NCBI RefSeq assembly: GCF_014066305.1
Contig: NW_023501099.1
Location: forward strand, 248,001-312,000
Direction: 5' to 3'
DNA: 64,000 nt
From: Letharia columbiana
Lineage: Eukaryota > Ascomycota > Lecanoromycetes > Lecanorales > Parmeliaceae
The notes beneath the pieces are model-generated. The model made no database searches. It was not told the DNA's origin and saw nothing but the letters and a program-made list of their open reading frames with translations. This document shows positions 13,501 to 26,186 of the stretch, in pieces; positions within the stretch are counted from its first letter, which is position 1, and each line of letters begins with the position of its first letter. A program made the position numbers and the translations under genes.

Positions 13501-15244
13501 TTGAAGGTTATAGAAGACACTGCCGACTATCAAAGCCATGACAGAGTTGCCGAGGACGCCGGACAAGAACAGACTCATGTCTCCTCGAAGCCGCTGAAAT
13601 CCTCGACCCATGCAGAGTTTGACCTGCATGGGCAAAGAGAGAGTGTACGGGGATTTGACGCGCTGCCTCTTCGCCTGCGCTGCTTTGCGAGAGACTTGGA
13701 ACTTCTGCACCTGCTCGCCGCCCAAGGGGAATTCCCGCTCGAAGTTCGCGATATCTTGCAAAAGCCGAGCTCGGGCGTCGCTATTCTGCCAGGCGGCCGC
13801 AAATTCATCTGGCGTCCTCGGAACGCGATGCTCAAAACCCGCTCGAACAACTCGTTCGCCTGGATTGGTCAACGACGTGAGAAAATCTCCGGTGGTAGCT
13901 CTTTCGGTGCAATGGAAGCCCATGTTTACAAAGTACTCCTTTGCGGCGGTGGTGTGGCCGAAGTAGATTTGGCGACCCTCGTACAGAACGACCACCTTAT
14001 CAAATATGTCGTAGATGCTTTGGGAAGCTTGGTATATAGCCACTGCAGCAGTCGATCCTGCCAGGCTTGTTGACAACCTCAAAGTTTTCACGAATTCGAG
14101 AGCAGTGGCGCTGTCCAGGCCACGGGTACTGTTATCCCAGCACTGGAGAGGACTGCCGCCGATTAACGCCTCGGCAATACTGACTCTTTTCCTTTCCCCT
14201 CCGCTGACCCCGCGGACAAAATCATTGCCAACCCTGGTGTTGTAGGTATGTGAGATGCCGAAGACTGCCATGATGACTTCCGTCATATGTTCGGCGTATT
14301 GCTTACGAGTGACCCCTGGGATCCGATTGCGTGGAGCCCTCGCTTGGGCTGCGAAGTTGAGGGTTTGTCCAACAGTCAATTGGGGAAAATGGACGTCGAC
14401 TTCGGCTTGGTACATGCATTCGCCCCGAAAGTCCTTATGCATCATTTCCTTGGGAATTCCCTGATAATTGATCTCCGATTTTTCATCGATGAAGAAGCCA
14501 TGAGTTTCCCCAGATATGGTCTTGAGTAGCGTAGAGCATCCGGAGCCGGGACGACCAAGGACAACCAACATCTCTCCACTGCGGACCAGTCCTTCAAAGT
14601 TCCGCAATATCTGAATCTTCGTCTTGCCTCGTCCCGTGAGTTTGTTAAAGATGGAGCCGATCTCGAGAGGATAATTGCCGAATGTCCTGGAAGAGGATCG
14701 GATTAGCTAGTGATGATTGAATACATTTGTCCTCAACATACTTTTGGTAATCCGTAAGACTACCGAAACCGTGCACGTTCAGGTTCTTGTAGGATACTCC
14801 TGCTACCCTCTGAGGATACCTCTCGGGATCGCGGGACTGGAGGCCGACCAACGTCCGCACCCATTTTTCCGGCTTGAATTGTCCAGATTTTGGGTCGAGA
14901 GCAGGATCACTAGCATCTAAGAAAGGGTTCCGGTAATTGCCTCCATCGGTCTTGACAGACTGTACGATGAGGGATCTCCTCAGCTCGGGGTCGCCGCTCG
15001 ATTGTTGGGTGAGCTTGCGGACAAGCTTGGTGACTTTTTCGGCGGCGGTATCTTTTTCGGCGGCGGTATCTCTGCCGAGGTCGCTGGAAGTGTCGGTTGC
15101 GGTAGAAGGTCTTGATTGACCGAATGGTAATTTGTCTTCAATTTGCTGAGGTATGTGATCCTCGACCTTCTCAGCTTGTCTCTCGAACATCTGGGCGACA
15201 CCCTGTGCCTCAGGGACGGCCCCCCATGGCCCCGCGGATGTCAT
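10510..15244 (-). CDS. Full-size PDR-type ABC transporter (ABC-G)
   Basis: A pleiotropic-drug-resistance efflux pump of the plasma membrane. Minus-strand exons 15244-14742, 14686-11066 and 11008-10510, with introns of 55 and 57 bp, sum to 4623 nt, or 1540 aa, as expected. The layout is (NBD-TMD)x2. NBD1 has the fungal Walker [13 protein letters not shown] (Cys in place of the catalytic Lys), signature [10 protein letters not shown] and the degenerate Walker B with [13 protein letters not shown]2 has a canonical Walker [14 protein letters not shown], the degenerate linker [10 protein letters not shown] and [12 protein letters not shown]. This asymmetry, with one deviant and one canonical site, is characteristic of CDR1/PDR5-like pumps. 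The second membrane domain ends with Cys-containing extracellular loop CEFCSAAS and a basic tail. Substrate not predictable. Its promoter abuts the RIP-degraded block. Confidence 0.95.
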
Positions 15245-15559
15245 CGGGAGCTTTGAGGGGAGTAGAGATGGGGTCCGTGAGCGGAATTGAAGAGATTGTA
15301 GGTGATTATTCGTTGTCGAAAGTGTGAATAAGGAGAGTGATGCTATGGAAGGATTGAGGCAGAAGGAGTTCGTTGTCAGATTCGTTGCCTAACTAATTAA
15401 AAGGATTAGGCATTACGGTGCTTTAATACCATTACCCTTATCTACCTGAACTTATCCGATGGCATTCGGTCCTCGGGTGACCCTTAGCCGTGCTGACTAA
15501 TCACTTCAGGCTGGGGACTAAGGTACTGCCTCAGTCCCTCAGAACGTCCCAAAATCTCA
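15245..15559 (-). promoter_or_regulatory. Upstream region of the ABC transporter
   Basis: About 315 bp of normal-composition DNA between the ABC start codon and the start of the homopolymer/AT-rich block. It contains a run of CG and CA dinucleotides unlike the block beyond, so it marks the left border of the block. No specific element is recognised. Confidence 0.4.
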
Positions 15560-15711
15560 AACCCCCCCCGGGTTGCCCCCCCCCCCCCCCCCCCCCCCCT
15601 TCCTCCCCCTCCACCCAAAACAAAAAAAAAAAAAAAAAAAACAAAAAAAAAAAAAAAAAAAAAAAAATTAAAAATAAATTTTTTTAAAAAAAAAAATAAA
15701 AAAAAAAACTT

Positions 15712-15774
<63 letters not shown>

Positions 15775-15890
15775 AAAAAAAAAAAAAAAATATATATAAA
15801 AAAAAAAAATTAATTATAAAAAAAAAATTTTAAAAAAAAAAAAAATAAAAAAAAAAAAAAATATAAAAATTATTTTTTTTTTTATAAGAT
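15560..15890. repeat. Extreme poly-C then poly-A low-complexity tract
   Basis: Long C runs at about 15561-15600 are followed by roughly 280 bp of almost pure A, broken by occasional T or TA. It sits exactly on the junction between normal and AT-rich DNA. It may be real simple sequence or an assembly gap-fill artefact. The Lys-rich frame it creates is not a gene. Confidence 0.85.
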
Positions 15891-17260
15891 CTTTTAGCGA
15901 TTTATATATTAACTTAATTGAATATATATTTAATAAAATTTATTACTTCTAAAGATTCTATATGAGATTTATATAGATCTATCTATTAACTATCTAATAA
16001 AATCCACCTAGTTATTATATAATTAAGCTATAAAAAACTACCTCGATCGTAACTAATTTCTTATCTAATTCCTTCGTTAAATGCTACGTCACTTAAAGCC
16101 TCTTTTTCCGAAGGTTCTTAGCGGGATTAGATGAGACTTTACTCTTCTTTAACCTCTTAGATATCTTCTCTTTCTTATATAAGATAGCTTTCGCAAATAT
16201 AACTTCGTTTTCCTCCCCTTTTTTTGATAACCGTATAAAATCTAGTATAAGAAGAAATACGTCGTTATTAGGGTAGCCAGGCGCAGATTAAATAGCTGCG
16301 GAATAGCTTTTCTTAAAAATTACTTCGATATAAAGATCTTTTTCGAAACTTAGTCGCTTTAAATAAAGATTTTTATTTAGACTCTCTTAATTATCTAGTA
16401 TATAAAGTCTCTAATACTAAAGGTAATATTAACCCTTATCCTCTTCGATAAGAATCTTACCATTAATATCGATGTTACCCGCCTTCTTATAGGCTTTCGT
16501 AGTATATCTTAAAAGATTACGAAGACTACGAGTTATATCGTTTAAATTAAATTTAGCTCTTTAGAACGTATTTAGCTATTTCTTATTAAATTACTTAAAT
16601 TTAATAATAATAGTAATATGTAAATTATTAAGGCGAACGCCGCCTTAAGGGATAAGTTTAAGATCTTTAATATCCGCGAGTATAAAGAGGGTGTATAAGA
16701 AATAGTCGTCGAATTTAACATGCGGATGGGAGACTGGATTACCCACATTCTCCTTCTCCGAATCATAGAGAACATAGTAATCCGTGAAGAACTTGACTAT
16801 TACTATTTTAACTAACTTCGCTATATCTAATACCCCGCGTTTTTTTTTCATAAAAGTTGGCTCGGAGATTATTATATTATCGAATCCGTTATTAGTAGAT
16901 TCATTATACGCTCTCTTTAACCCTTTATCTTTAGATTTCTAAGTAGATTTATTCTCTTAGAGCCCCTTCTTCGACTTCGAAACCGCTTTCTTCTATTTAA
17001 TCGACTTCTTAATAGCGCTAGAAGGGCCTTTTGATTTCTTAACATGAGATTCGATAGGAAAGAACGGAGAAGGCGAATCGAATGGGTCCCGGCATCCTCA
17101 TTACTTGCCTCGGCCTCCTCGTTAGTTGAAAAACGCCCTTTACATATCTCTCAGATTAAGTTACTTCTAATTTAGAGCCGGGACTAGGCTAATAGCTACG
17201 TTAATAATAATATATATAAAAGAGATATTAGATCCATATCAAAGCTCCATCTTGCTTTCT

Positions 17261-17360
17261 ATCACCAGTCATTCCATCGTGTAACTTATCACCAGTCATT
17301 CCATCGTGCAACTCACTACCAGCCATTTTATCGTGTAACTCACTATTAGCTATCGCGGTA
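17261..17360 (+). repeat. 27-bp tandem repeat, about 3.5 copies, inside the RIP block
   Basis: Units start at 17261, 17288 and 17315, with a partial one at 17342. Units 1 and 2 are nearly identical; unit 3 shows C-to-T type changes. The period is nine codons, and in one frame the units read as a repeated HQSFHR(V/A)T-like peptide before a stop, suggesting a relic of a repeat-containing coding region. Confidence 0.85.
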
Positions 17361-20300
17361 GTAATTGCGTTAGGGGAAGCCTGGTCGTCGTTCGCGGTTA
17401 TATTCGTATTAGCTATGGCAATAAAGTAAAAGAAAAGGCTATTAAAAGAATAAATGAACTTATTCTAATCGAATGATGGTAATTAAAGCAATATAATCTC
17501 TAAAATAGTTTAAAAAAGTTGAAAAAAAAAAGTAGACTGCGAGCTAGGTCTAGTTTATATATTAGAGAATAAGTAAAGATAAACCGCGATTAGAAAAGGG
17601 CTATAGACGACTAAAGCGCGCCGCGCGATTTTGCGTTTTAATATTAGAGTATATAGCTTATATATTATTATTTAAGATACGAGCTTCGATACTAGCCCGA
17701 GTTAGTAACCTATATATAATAAAACCGCGCCGCGCGCCTTTACAGTTTAATATCTATTTAAAATCTAAAATTATAGTACTATCGTCTTAACCGTATATTC
17801 CATCTTCGATATAATTTAAATAGCCCCCCTCCCCCCTAAATTTCAACTTCTAATTTTAAAATTTGCGATTTTTTTAGGGGGACTAAAAAGCGCCAGTAAA
17901 ATATACTAGTTGATTAAATGTAATAATTGCTATTTGTTGATCTAGTTATTATTATTATTACCTTTATTAATATTCACTTTCGTTATTCGTAAGTTTCCTT
18001 TTCTTATATTTTAAAATATTTCAAAATATTTTAAATTAACTTTACCTTTTAAATTCTTTTAATAACTTCTTTTAGTTCTTCGGGCCATTAATTTTATTCT
18101 AATCTTACATTATAATATCTAACTTTATTCTCGCTCTTAATACTAAAGTTTTAGAGAAAGTATTAATTTAAAATATTAAATAAAGAACGCATAATCTAAT
18201 TATACAAGCTGATGACGATAGAGTATAATTAACATTAATTGAAGATATACTAGAAAAGATTATAAATAGCTCGAAAATCATAAACGAGGTATTAATAGAG
18301 GTGTGGGGGATGATAATAAACGACGGACTTTAAAAAGCTAATTTTAATATAAAGCATGACGTCTGTAATGCTCTGAATTCGATATTTCTGAAGAACCTAC
18401 GAAAGCGGGTAAGCGGAAATCGAAATCGTAAGAATAAATGTGTTATAACTATCCGAAAGGCCTAAAGGTAGGCTATTAAGGGCTGGGCGTTAATAAACCT
18501 AGATGAAAATTATCTTAGATATATTAGTTATACGGCTAAGCGGTTTTTATATACTAAAGCGACGTATATAATAGTCGTACTTATTATAAGAAGACTAAGA
18601 TATACTTAATCCGGGCGTTTTAATATTAGGGAAATCATTTCTAAAGACTAATAAGACCTTTAGAATATTAATAATAAGAAGGCTATTTAGCTTCGCTTAT
18701 CGTTATCGCTTATAGACGCCGAACTTAAGAAGTTAGATATAGAACGCGTAAGCTTAGTACGGCCTAAGCGAAACCGAGATAATCATTTGACTTCTCTTTC
18801 CAGTAAAAGACGGCGATATCCTCTTCGTAAAAAGGCTATAGAGATAAGAAGTAAGAGCGATATTATAAAGTTAATTGATTAGTAAAGTAAAGATATTAAT
18901 AATAACGAGAACTCGAATAGCGAAGATACGGATTGTATGGATAATGGTGAAGATATTACTATGACGGAACAGACTCGATCTATATACAAGTGCAAGGGTC
19001 TTTCCAGTGATTTCCTAAAGCGGACAAAACGAAAGAATCCTATTACGATCGATATGGTAGGCGATGCGAGAAGAATGGACGCGCTTCGTATTCTTATCGC
19101 TTCAAAATTAGCATTAATCTACGTTTACTATAATTATTTAAGTTCTTTTAATATACTCTTCGATCTTTAGGTCAAGCATTACAACACAAAAGACCTTCGA
19201 TATCGACTGAGAAAATGTTGAGATCACCGTCGCGATCTTGATGTCTTTAAGATCTAGTCGAATATTAAGACTTAGTGATAAATAAGCTCGCGGCTATAGC
19301 GAGAAGAAGACGCCTATAGCGTATATATAAAGCGAGTAACGAGAGATAACGTTACTAGTCCGTTAACCGCTAAGTAGATATAGCTTATTATTATCGAGAT
19401 TAATAGAAAGAATATATAGAATATCTAGATTAATATAGGTAATCTTATCGTTAAGAATATATTTTAATAATTATAAAATAGGGTTATTAGTAAAGAGGGT
19501 TATAAAGCTAAAATTAGTAGACTTATAATCGACGAGTTTAATATATATCTTTATTATTAGACAAAATGAAATAGCGTCTTAAATAAAGGTTAAGTTCGAA
19601 TAATGTTTTATTTATTAATATAGTAAATTATCCGGCAAGACCCAATCTATTAAACTCTTTACGCGTATCTTCGACTAGATTAAAATATACGCTTAATATC
19701 GTATCTCTATTATACGAAATTTTCTCAGCCTAGAAACTCTATATTCTTTCGTTATCTCGATATAAATATTTTAATATATCTGCAGTATGGTTATGGCGCG
19801 AACATCATTCAGAGATCGATTTCTTTAGATAATGAAATTATTAATGGCTATATCGAGATAGTCTCTAGATTTCATTATTATATTAAAGAATAGTAGGACG
19901 AGGTTAAGTCGCGCGGGGTATTTACGAATAGCCCGATTTATGATATAAAGGGGCTTTGAATAGAAAAGAGGGATAGTTATTGATTCGGGTACTTCGTATC
20001 GGTGTCATTGTTACGGGGTGATGTGCGAGTTATAAGGCTCGAAATCCTCTACAAATCTATCGTTACTGAGCTAGGCGCGCTAGCGTAACGTACGGTGCTA
20101 TCTTAATTCGTATATATTTAAGAGAATAGCGAGATATTAGATAATATGAAGTCTAATATATAATTAATCTTAGCGCTTATATACGCTAAGTAAACTGCGT
20201 TAACTAAAACGCTATTAGAACTTATTAATAAATATAGCCTTATTTCTTATAGATTTCTAGTAGAAACTTAGCTCTTTCTAACTTGTCTAATTAGCTAGGC

Positions 20301-20570
20301 GTTAATATATCGAATAATATAGAATAATCTAATCATTTAAGAGTATACGAATATAATTCTAGATAAAGATCGAGTAATAGCGAAGTAGATAGTATAAGCT
20401 TATCGTCTTAAGGCGTTACGGACGTTTAAATTAGTATAAATTCGAGTATAGGTGATAGAAAGATTATTCTATAGAATAGGAAGTTATTTTTAAAAGTAGA
20501 TATTTTAAGTACTTAATAGCATTAATGAAGAACTTATCTCGATTAAAAGTAGTTATATTATACTATTGAA

Positions 20571-23510
20571 CGTCGGTAAAATCGCGCTACGCGGTTTTAT
20601 CTAGTATTAATTTTTTATCCCTCGCCTCTCTACGCTATAATACTTCTTATTAATATTAATATTAATATTAATATTAGCTATTTACACGTAGTGCGCGTTA
20701 TAATAATTACTAGTATTCACCGTCGAAATGAAAACTATATCTCCACTTATTAGGCTCTTAATAAGTTCTATAATACCCGCTCGCTTCTTATTACCTCTTT
20801 CCGAAGTCTTTAGCTAATTATTTAAAAGACGCCGCCGCGCTCTAGCTAGTAATATTAATTCTATATTTTTAAATATTATAACGCCTTTCTCCTCTTAGCC
20901 TTTCTCTAGTAACGAGTATTCTTAAAATAATTAATAGTTAAAATCTAGAAGCTAGTCGATAGAAAAGAAAAAGCGTTATCTTAGATACTCGAATAAAGAA
21001 AAGATAAAACGTGTATTAAAAATACTATACGATGTGAGCTGAGATGTAAAGCGCTTTCTTAGAGCGCTATATAAATATCGAAGTATATACGTATTCCGGG
21101 TGGCGTAAAAGTATTTTCTAAACTTTATATATATTAAGTTTTCTAGAGATATCGATTTTAATAGAATAGTAAAGCTTAAAAAGCGCGAACTTATAATAAT
21201 CTAAGATTAGAAATTAGTCGTCGAAGTATTATATCGAGAACTCGAAATATTAGCGCGTTATTAGGCGTTTGGCGATTTCTATCTTCCCGCGAAAGAGATC
21301 GAGTTTGGTAGTCTATAGCTCTTTAAAGATGCTATTCTCGTAATAATCGAGTTAATATCTCGTTAGCTTTAATTACTTTAAGCTATTTATCGAGAAGACT
21401 ATCTCTTCTTAAAGGTAAATTCTTTTAATATCTTAATTTATTAGCTAGCTGCCTTTATTCTAGTAACCCTTTATTATTAGATACGCTTCTATAGATTATC
21501 GAATTTTTAGACTATCTTAGAGCTCTACTTATATTAAGAAGAAGCTCGACGATAAGTACTCGATACGTTATATTAATTTAATTTAATTATTTTATATTTA
21601 ACGCTATAGCGTCGAATATTTGATTTAAAAAAGAAGGCGGAGCGGTACGTATAGACGATAGGGTAGGCTTCGAGTATTATCTTAATATATAATAACTTTA
21701 AGTATATAGAAGAGCGGCGTAGAGAAAGAATTAGTAATCATCGCGAATTTCGATTAATTACGACCGCCCTAATATTAAAAGGGAAATAATTTAACTAGAG
21801 ATTATTAAGATAGTATATATAGTATCTTAATATAACGCTATTATTAGCTAAGCGAATTGCTTATAATATAATATCTTAGTATCTTAATACGTAGATTAAT
21901 TATATTTCTTTTATAATAAAAAGTATATCGACGACTTAGTACTAATTACGCGATTATTTAGATTTAACTATATTATATAGAATCGGCGATTTTCGCGGTA
22001 TATATATCGATATTCTAGAACGTAGACTCTTTATAATTAGTAGTAATATTAATAATAGAGCGACTAAAGTCGATTAGAACGAAATATTTCCTAATCGCAT
22101 CGATTTTTAAAGATGAGAGTATAACGGCTAATAATATATATATACTAAATGATATATTTAAGCGCCAGCTTAAATTAAAGAAAGATAATTCGATATTTAA
22201 TATAGTTATTCGTCTAATATATAATAATTTTAAAATATAATTAAGAATATAGTCTATTAAGACTTTACGCGGCGAGATATCAAAACTTTTATTTAATCGC
22301 TTTAAGTGGTTATTACCCGACTTAAGGCTTTAATATCTTCGTCTAAATCTATTATAGCTACTTTATAAGATTTACTAAGAAACGAGCAATATTACTAATT
22401 TATTTACTTTATAATATATAATAAATCGCTAAAATCGCTTTAAGATTATTTAGTTAAAGGACTTTTAAGTATTAAAGAACTTAATTATTTATAGCTATTA
22501 AGTATAAATAGTAGAAATATAAATTAAATTGCTAAGATAGAAGCATATTAATTTAAGTAGGGTGAAAGATATAAAATTCTAGCTTAAAGTATAAAGTATT
22601 AGTCGAGGCGACTTTTAGCTTCAAGTATTAAATTAAATATTAATGAGAATTTATACCTTAGCGTCGTCTACGACTCTCGCTATATAACCCTCAGCCCGCG
22701 ATTAATAATATTAAAATTATTAGAACTTTTATACTTATATTAAGCTCTATTTAATACTTAGCTACGCTATTAAATATATAAATATTAGTCTTCTTCGCCA
22801 CGCCCTACATTATATAGCGATCCTCTTTTAAGCGGAGATCGCTAATACCCTAAAGTATATATAGATTATACTTTACACGCTTTATATTATAGACTTATCG
22901 GCGGTAATAAAATAATTACAGCGGTACGTGCTAGTAAATAACCTTATTAATCTACGAAGTAAGCCGAATATAAGCTTTAAGCTTAATCGCCTTCTCGAGC
23001 TTCTAAATAATAACCTTAAGGCTTTTTAATATAACCGATCCTACTATTTTAAATATAGCGATATTCTACTCGAGAATTAGGCGCTTAATAGTCTATATTT
23101 CTTGAAATTAAGGAGAATAGTAAAGTTTACCTTCGGTAAACTAACGTTAAATATCTATCTAGCGAAGTCCGCCGTAGAGGATATATAGAGTATAGCTATT
23201 AATCTTATATATAAGTCGCTTATATAGTATAAGAGAAAAGATAGATTCTTTCTAAGCTTAATAGTTAATCTATTCTATTTAAAACTTAATCGCTTAAGCG
23301 AAAACGTATCTAAATATAATAAGCGCTACGTTTAAGACTTCTCGGCGATAGACGACGATGATCAAAAGGATGACCTCCTCGGATCCTATTATCGTAGATG
23401 TCTCCGCACCTAACAGCCCGATAATTTCGATTTCAGCTCTCGATCCTTAAGATAAAACCTATATCTATTATAAATAGACGACAAATCCGCGCCGCGCGGG
23501 TTTACCGTCT
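20571..23510. mobile_element. Candidate degraded element bounded by imperfect inverted GC-rich ends
   Basis: At 20571-20600 the top strand carries CGGTAAAATCGCGC followed by TACGCGGTTTTATC. At 23481-23510 the reverse complement carries CGGTAAACCCGCGC followed by GGCGCGGATTTGTC. The two ends match at about 20 of 28 positions and point inward, as terminal inverted repeats would, 2.9 kb apart. No target-site duplication is evident, and no protein domain could be read between them. Because the same near-palindrome occurs elsewhere in the block, the pairing is tentative. Confidence 0.3.
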
Positions 23511-24310
23511 TTCACTTACTTACGATATCGTATAGAAACCTCGCGGTGCTTACGAAATTGAGTCGGCGATAATTCCGCATATTTATTCGTCGATAGTTTC
23601 TACAGTGGCTGCCGTGCCCGCCACGGCGTTATCGACTACCTTATTAATCTTTTCGCTTTTTCTCCTAGACTCCCCTCAATACTAAACCTTCTTTATTATA
23701 AGGCTTATCGATTTAACTATCAATAGTCTACTTATCCCCTTTCCCATAATTTTAACTAATTACTTTAATTTTACTATCTTCTTACTAAGATTACTACTCT
23801 TTATACTTACATTATTAACGATATTACATATCTTTCTCTTAGCCACCCTTTTGACTTTTACCTCGACGACTTCTTTATATTTATAATCGATTATCCAACT
23901 ATCCCGCCGCTTATCGAAATTAATCTACTTCATATTTACGCGTGGGTCTAGACATCGCTTTCGCTTTATATCGTTTTAAAGCACCCACGCATCGAATATT
24001 TCTCCTCGATTAGAGTTCATTACTCGCCCTTACTTTAGAATTTCCAAGATCTTCGAATAGTATAGTGGGAGCCTAGGCCACTCACCGCCAATTCACTACC
24101 GCATAATCTTTTCGTCGTGAATATGTTCCGCCCACATCGCTAAATCCCTTAATACTTCGTCGGGTATTATTAGTGATAAAAAAAAGCGTATATAAGAATT
24201 AGTAAACTTTTTATCTATCTTATACTCCCTTTATATATTAAGTTTAGAAATAAACTAAAATCGTGTAAGCGAGTTTTTATTCGCTAACTTACTTAATCCG
24301 ATATAAGTAC

Positions 24311-25370
24311 CTATAAGCGTCTATAACTTCGGGTTATAAGCTGAATAACACGGGAAAGACTTGATGTAATCTGGCTGCCTATACTCCTTATCATCGAAAA
24401 ATTTAAGGTTAATATTACGAATGTAGCCCTCAGCGGATACGTTGATAAGATTATATAATCCAGATACCATCCGAGCTTGCCGGTCAGCCTCGCATGGTTC
24501 GCGCGTGACTTCTTCGGTTTAGAAAGGGCTTCTATCACCGTGCTATTCTCGGCCGTAATTATACCACTTTTGGGACCCACGCATTAAGGTGGATATAGTA
24601 GAGTGAATTGCGCTTGCCTGTGACTACAACGCATAGCGCGATCTAAACGTTAATATACTTTCTGAATAGACGACGGTAGTAGCCACTGAATAACTCTCTA
24701 AATATCTGGATTATCAACCTCCATCCCATAGGCGTTTGTTATAATGACAATATGTGGCGATAAATATTACTTTGATGACATGCCGAAGCGCGCCGCGATG
24801 CTATCTTTATCACGCTTCGCTATAAGCGCGAAATAGAATATAATTAACTTGTTATACTCGATTAAATAAGATAATATTCGTATTCAGATTCGTATCAGTT
24901 TGCATACATCCACAACGGCCTTTACGGAATTTATAAAGATGATTATTTTCGAGATATTCTCCGGGGTAGCAATTTCGGGCGGAAGGAGATACTAGAGATT
25001 GAGTATATCATTTAGAGGATGGTAGGTGGAACTCAATTGTAGGTATATTTCTAGTCGATTGAGCGGTGTCTTTATAATAACCGTATTTTTAGTAAAATAA
25101 TATCGATCTCATACGATCTCGAGTATTTTTGTGTCAATCGTTGCCGACACACTTAAGAGTGGAATCCATTCTGACAATCATATGCGAAGAATCTTAAGAT
25201 TAAAGTACGCTAGTCGAAAGGTCTATTATTTATTAACTAGATATATCTTATTAATAGCTAATAAATATAGGTTCGAAAAAAAGCTGGAATATCGTAATAC
25301 GTCGATATTGAACTCTACTCTAATAGTAATTTCCGGACTTGTAAAGACTATGTAAATAAGCTTTCTATTA
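24311..25370 (-). pseudogene. RIP-degraded RecQ-like (DEAD/DEAH) helicase relic
   Basis: Reading the minus strand from about 25370 down in essentially one frame, helicase motifs appear in the right order. First a degenerate motif II region, LLAINK (about 25270-25240), then LAYFNLKILR, then motif III as VSATID (about 25150-25128), motif IV region IIIFINSVKAVVDV (about 24970), motif V as TNAYGMEVDNPD (about 24750-24715), and motif VI region RLDRAMRC (about 24650). The last 270 bp to 24311 form an open C-terminal stretch. Several TAG/TAA/TGA codons interrupt it, most where RIP would convert CAG or CGA. This resembles the RecQ-like helicases found in fungal subtelomeric and repeat elements. The N-terminal Walker A part was not recognised. 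Confidence 0.7.
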
Positions 25371-26186
25371 AGATAAAGCTAATATCGATCTTATTATATA
25401 TAAATTAATTAGAGCGTATAGCTGCGATATTAATAGAATTATTATTATCGCTATTTAGGATAAATAATTAATATTTAGATATACAATTTAACTTAGCGCA
25501 CTACTTATTTAATAAAGTATTTAGAGATATAATAATTAATATCATCTTAAATAGTATAAAAAGTAGTGGTATGAGTTAAAAGATAATACTCTTTCCGAAT
25601 CCCGTCTTCGCAATTAAAATTAGATCCTTCACCTCATTTATTAATATACTTAACGTTTCCCATTACTTCTCCTTTAATTCTACTTCGAAATAATTTATAG
25701 CGACGCCCTCGATATACTCTCGACTTATATATCCCTCGAAGATATCTATTCTCATCGCTAATTAATACGCGATTATCTATAAAACGACTTTAAGTGCTAG
25801 ATTACTATAATCGAGTTAGATATTACAATTAAATATATTTCTCGAAGAATTGTATTATTAGTACTAACTATCGATAGTAAAGAATTAAAGTTAGTTAATA
25901 ATACTGAGTATTATACTAAGGGTCGAAATTCTACGCTAATTTAGGTATTTTTCGATTATATATATCGATATCGCGATATTCGAATTACGTGATATTTTAA
26001 AATAACGTATTCAATAGAATATATATAAAAGTATCAGCCTATATAGCGTAATGTATTATAGTAATTATAGAGTAATTATAATTACGTCGCGAAGATAGGT
26101 GTTGATGAAGAAAAAATGTAACTTAAAAATTTGTATGAGGCGTACGCGAAAATAACGCGGATCTGGCAAGATTACGGGGTTTTGCA

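Larger units (their letters stand above)
15891..26110. repeat. AT-rich RIP-degraded repeat block
   Basis: About 10 kb that is very AT-rich, dense in stops in all frames and full of TpA. CpA and TpG are rare while CpG (CGCG, GCGC) survives, the footprint of repeat-induced point mutation of CpA to TpA. Almost no frame longer than 60 codons exists; the exceptions are short. Edges are abrupt at about 15.56 and 26.11 kb. The content is inferred to be ancient transposons; one helicase relic is recognisable at the right-hand end. Less mutated islands retaining CpA are seen at about 17.26-17.36, 18.94-19.12 and 24.3-25.2 kb. Confidence 0.9.

Noticed and set aside
15490..15687. Lys-rich small protein
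   Set aside because: Produced by the homopolymer tract.
17261..17360. CRISPR array
   Set aside because: The units are directly adjacent without unique spacers and the organism is a fungus; it is a simple tandem repeat.
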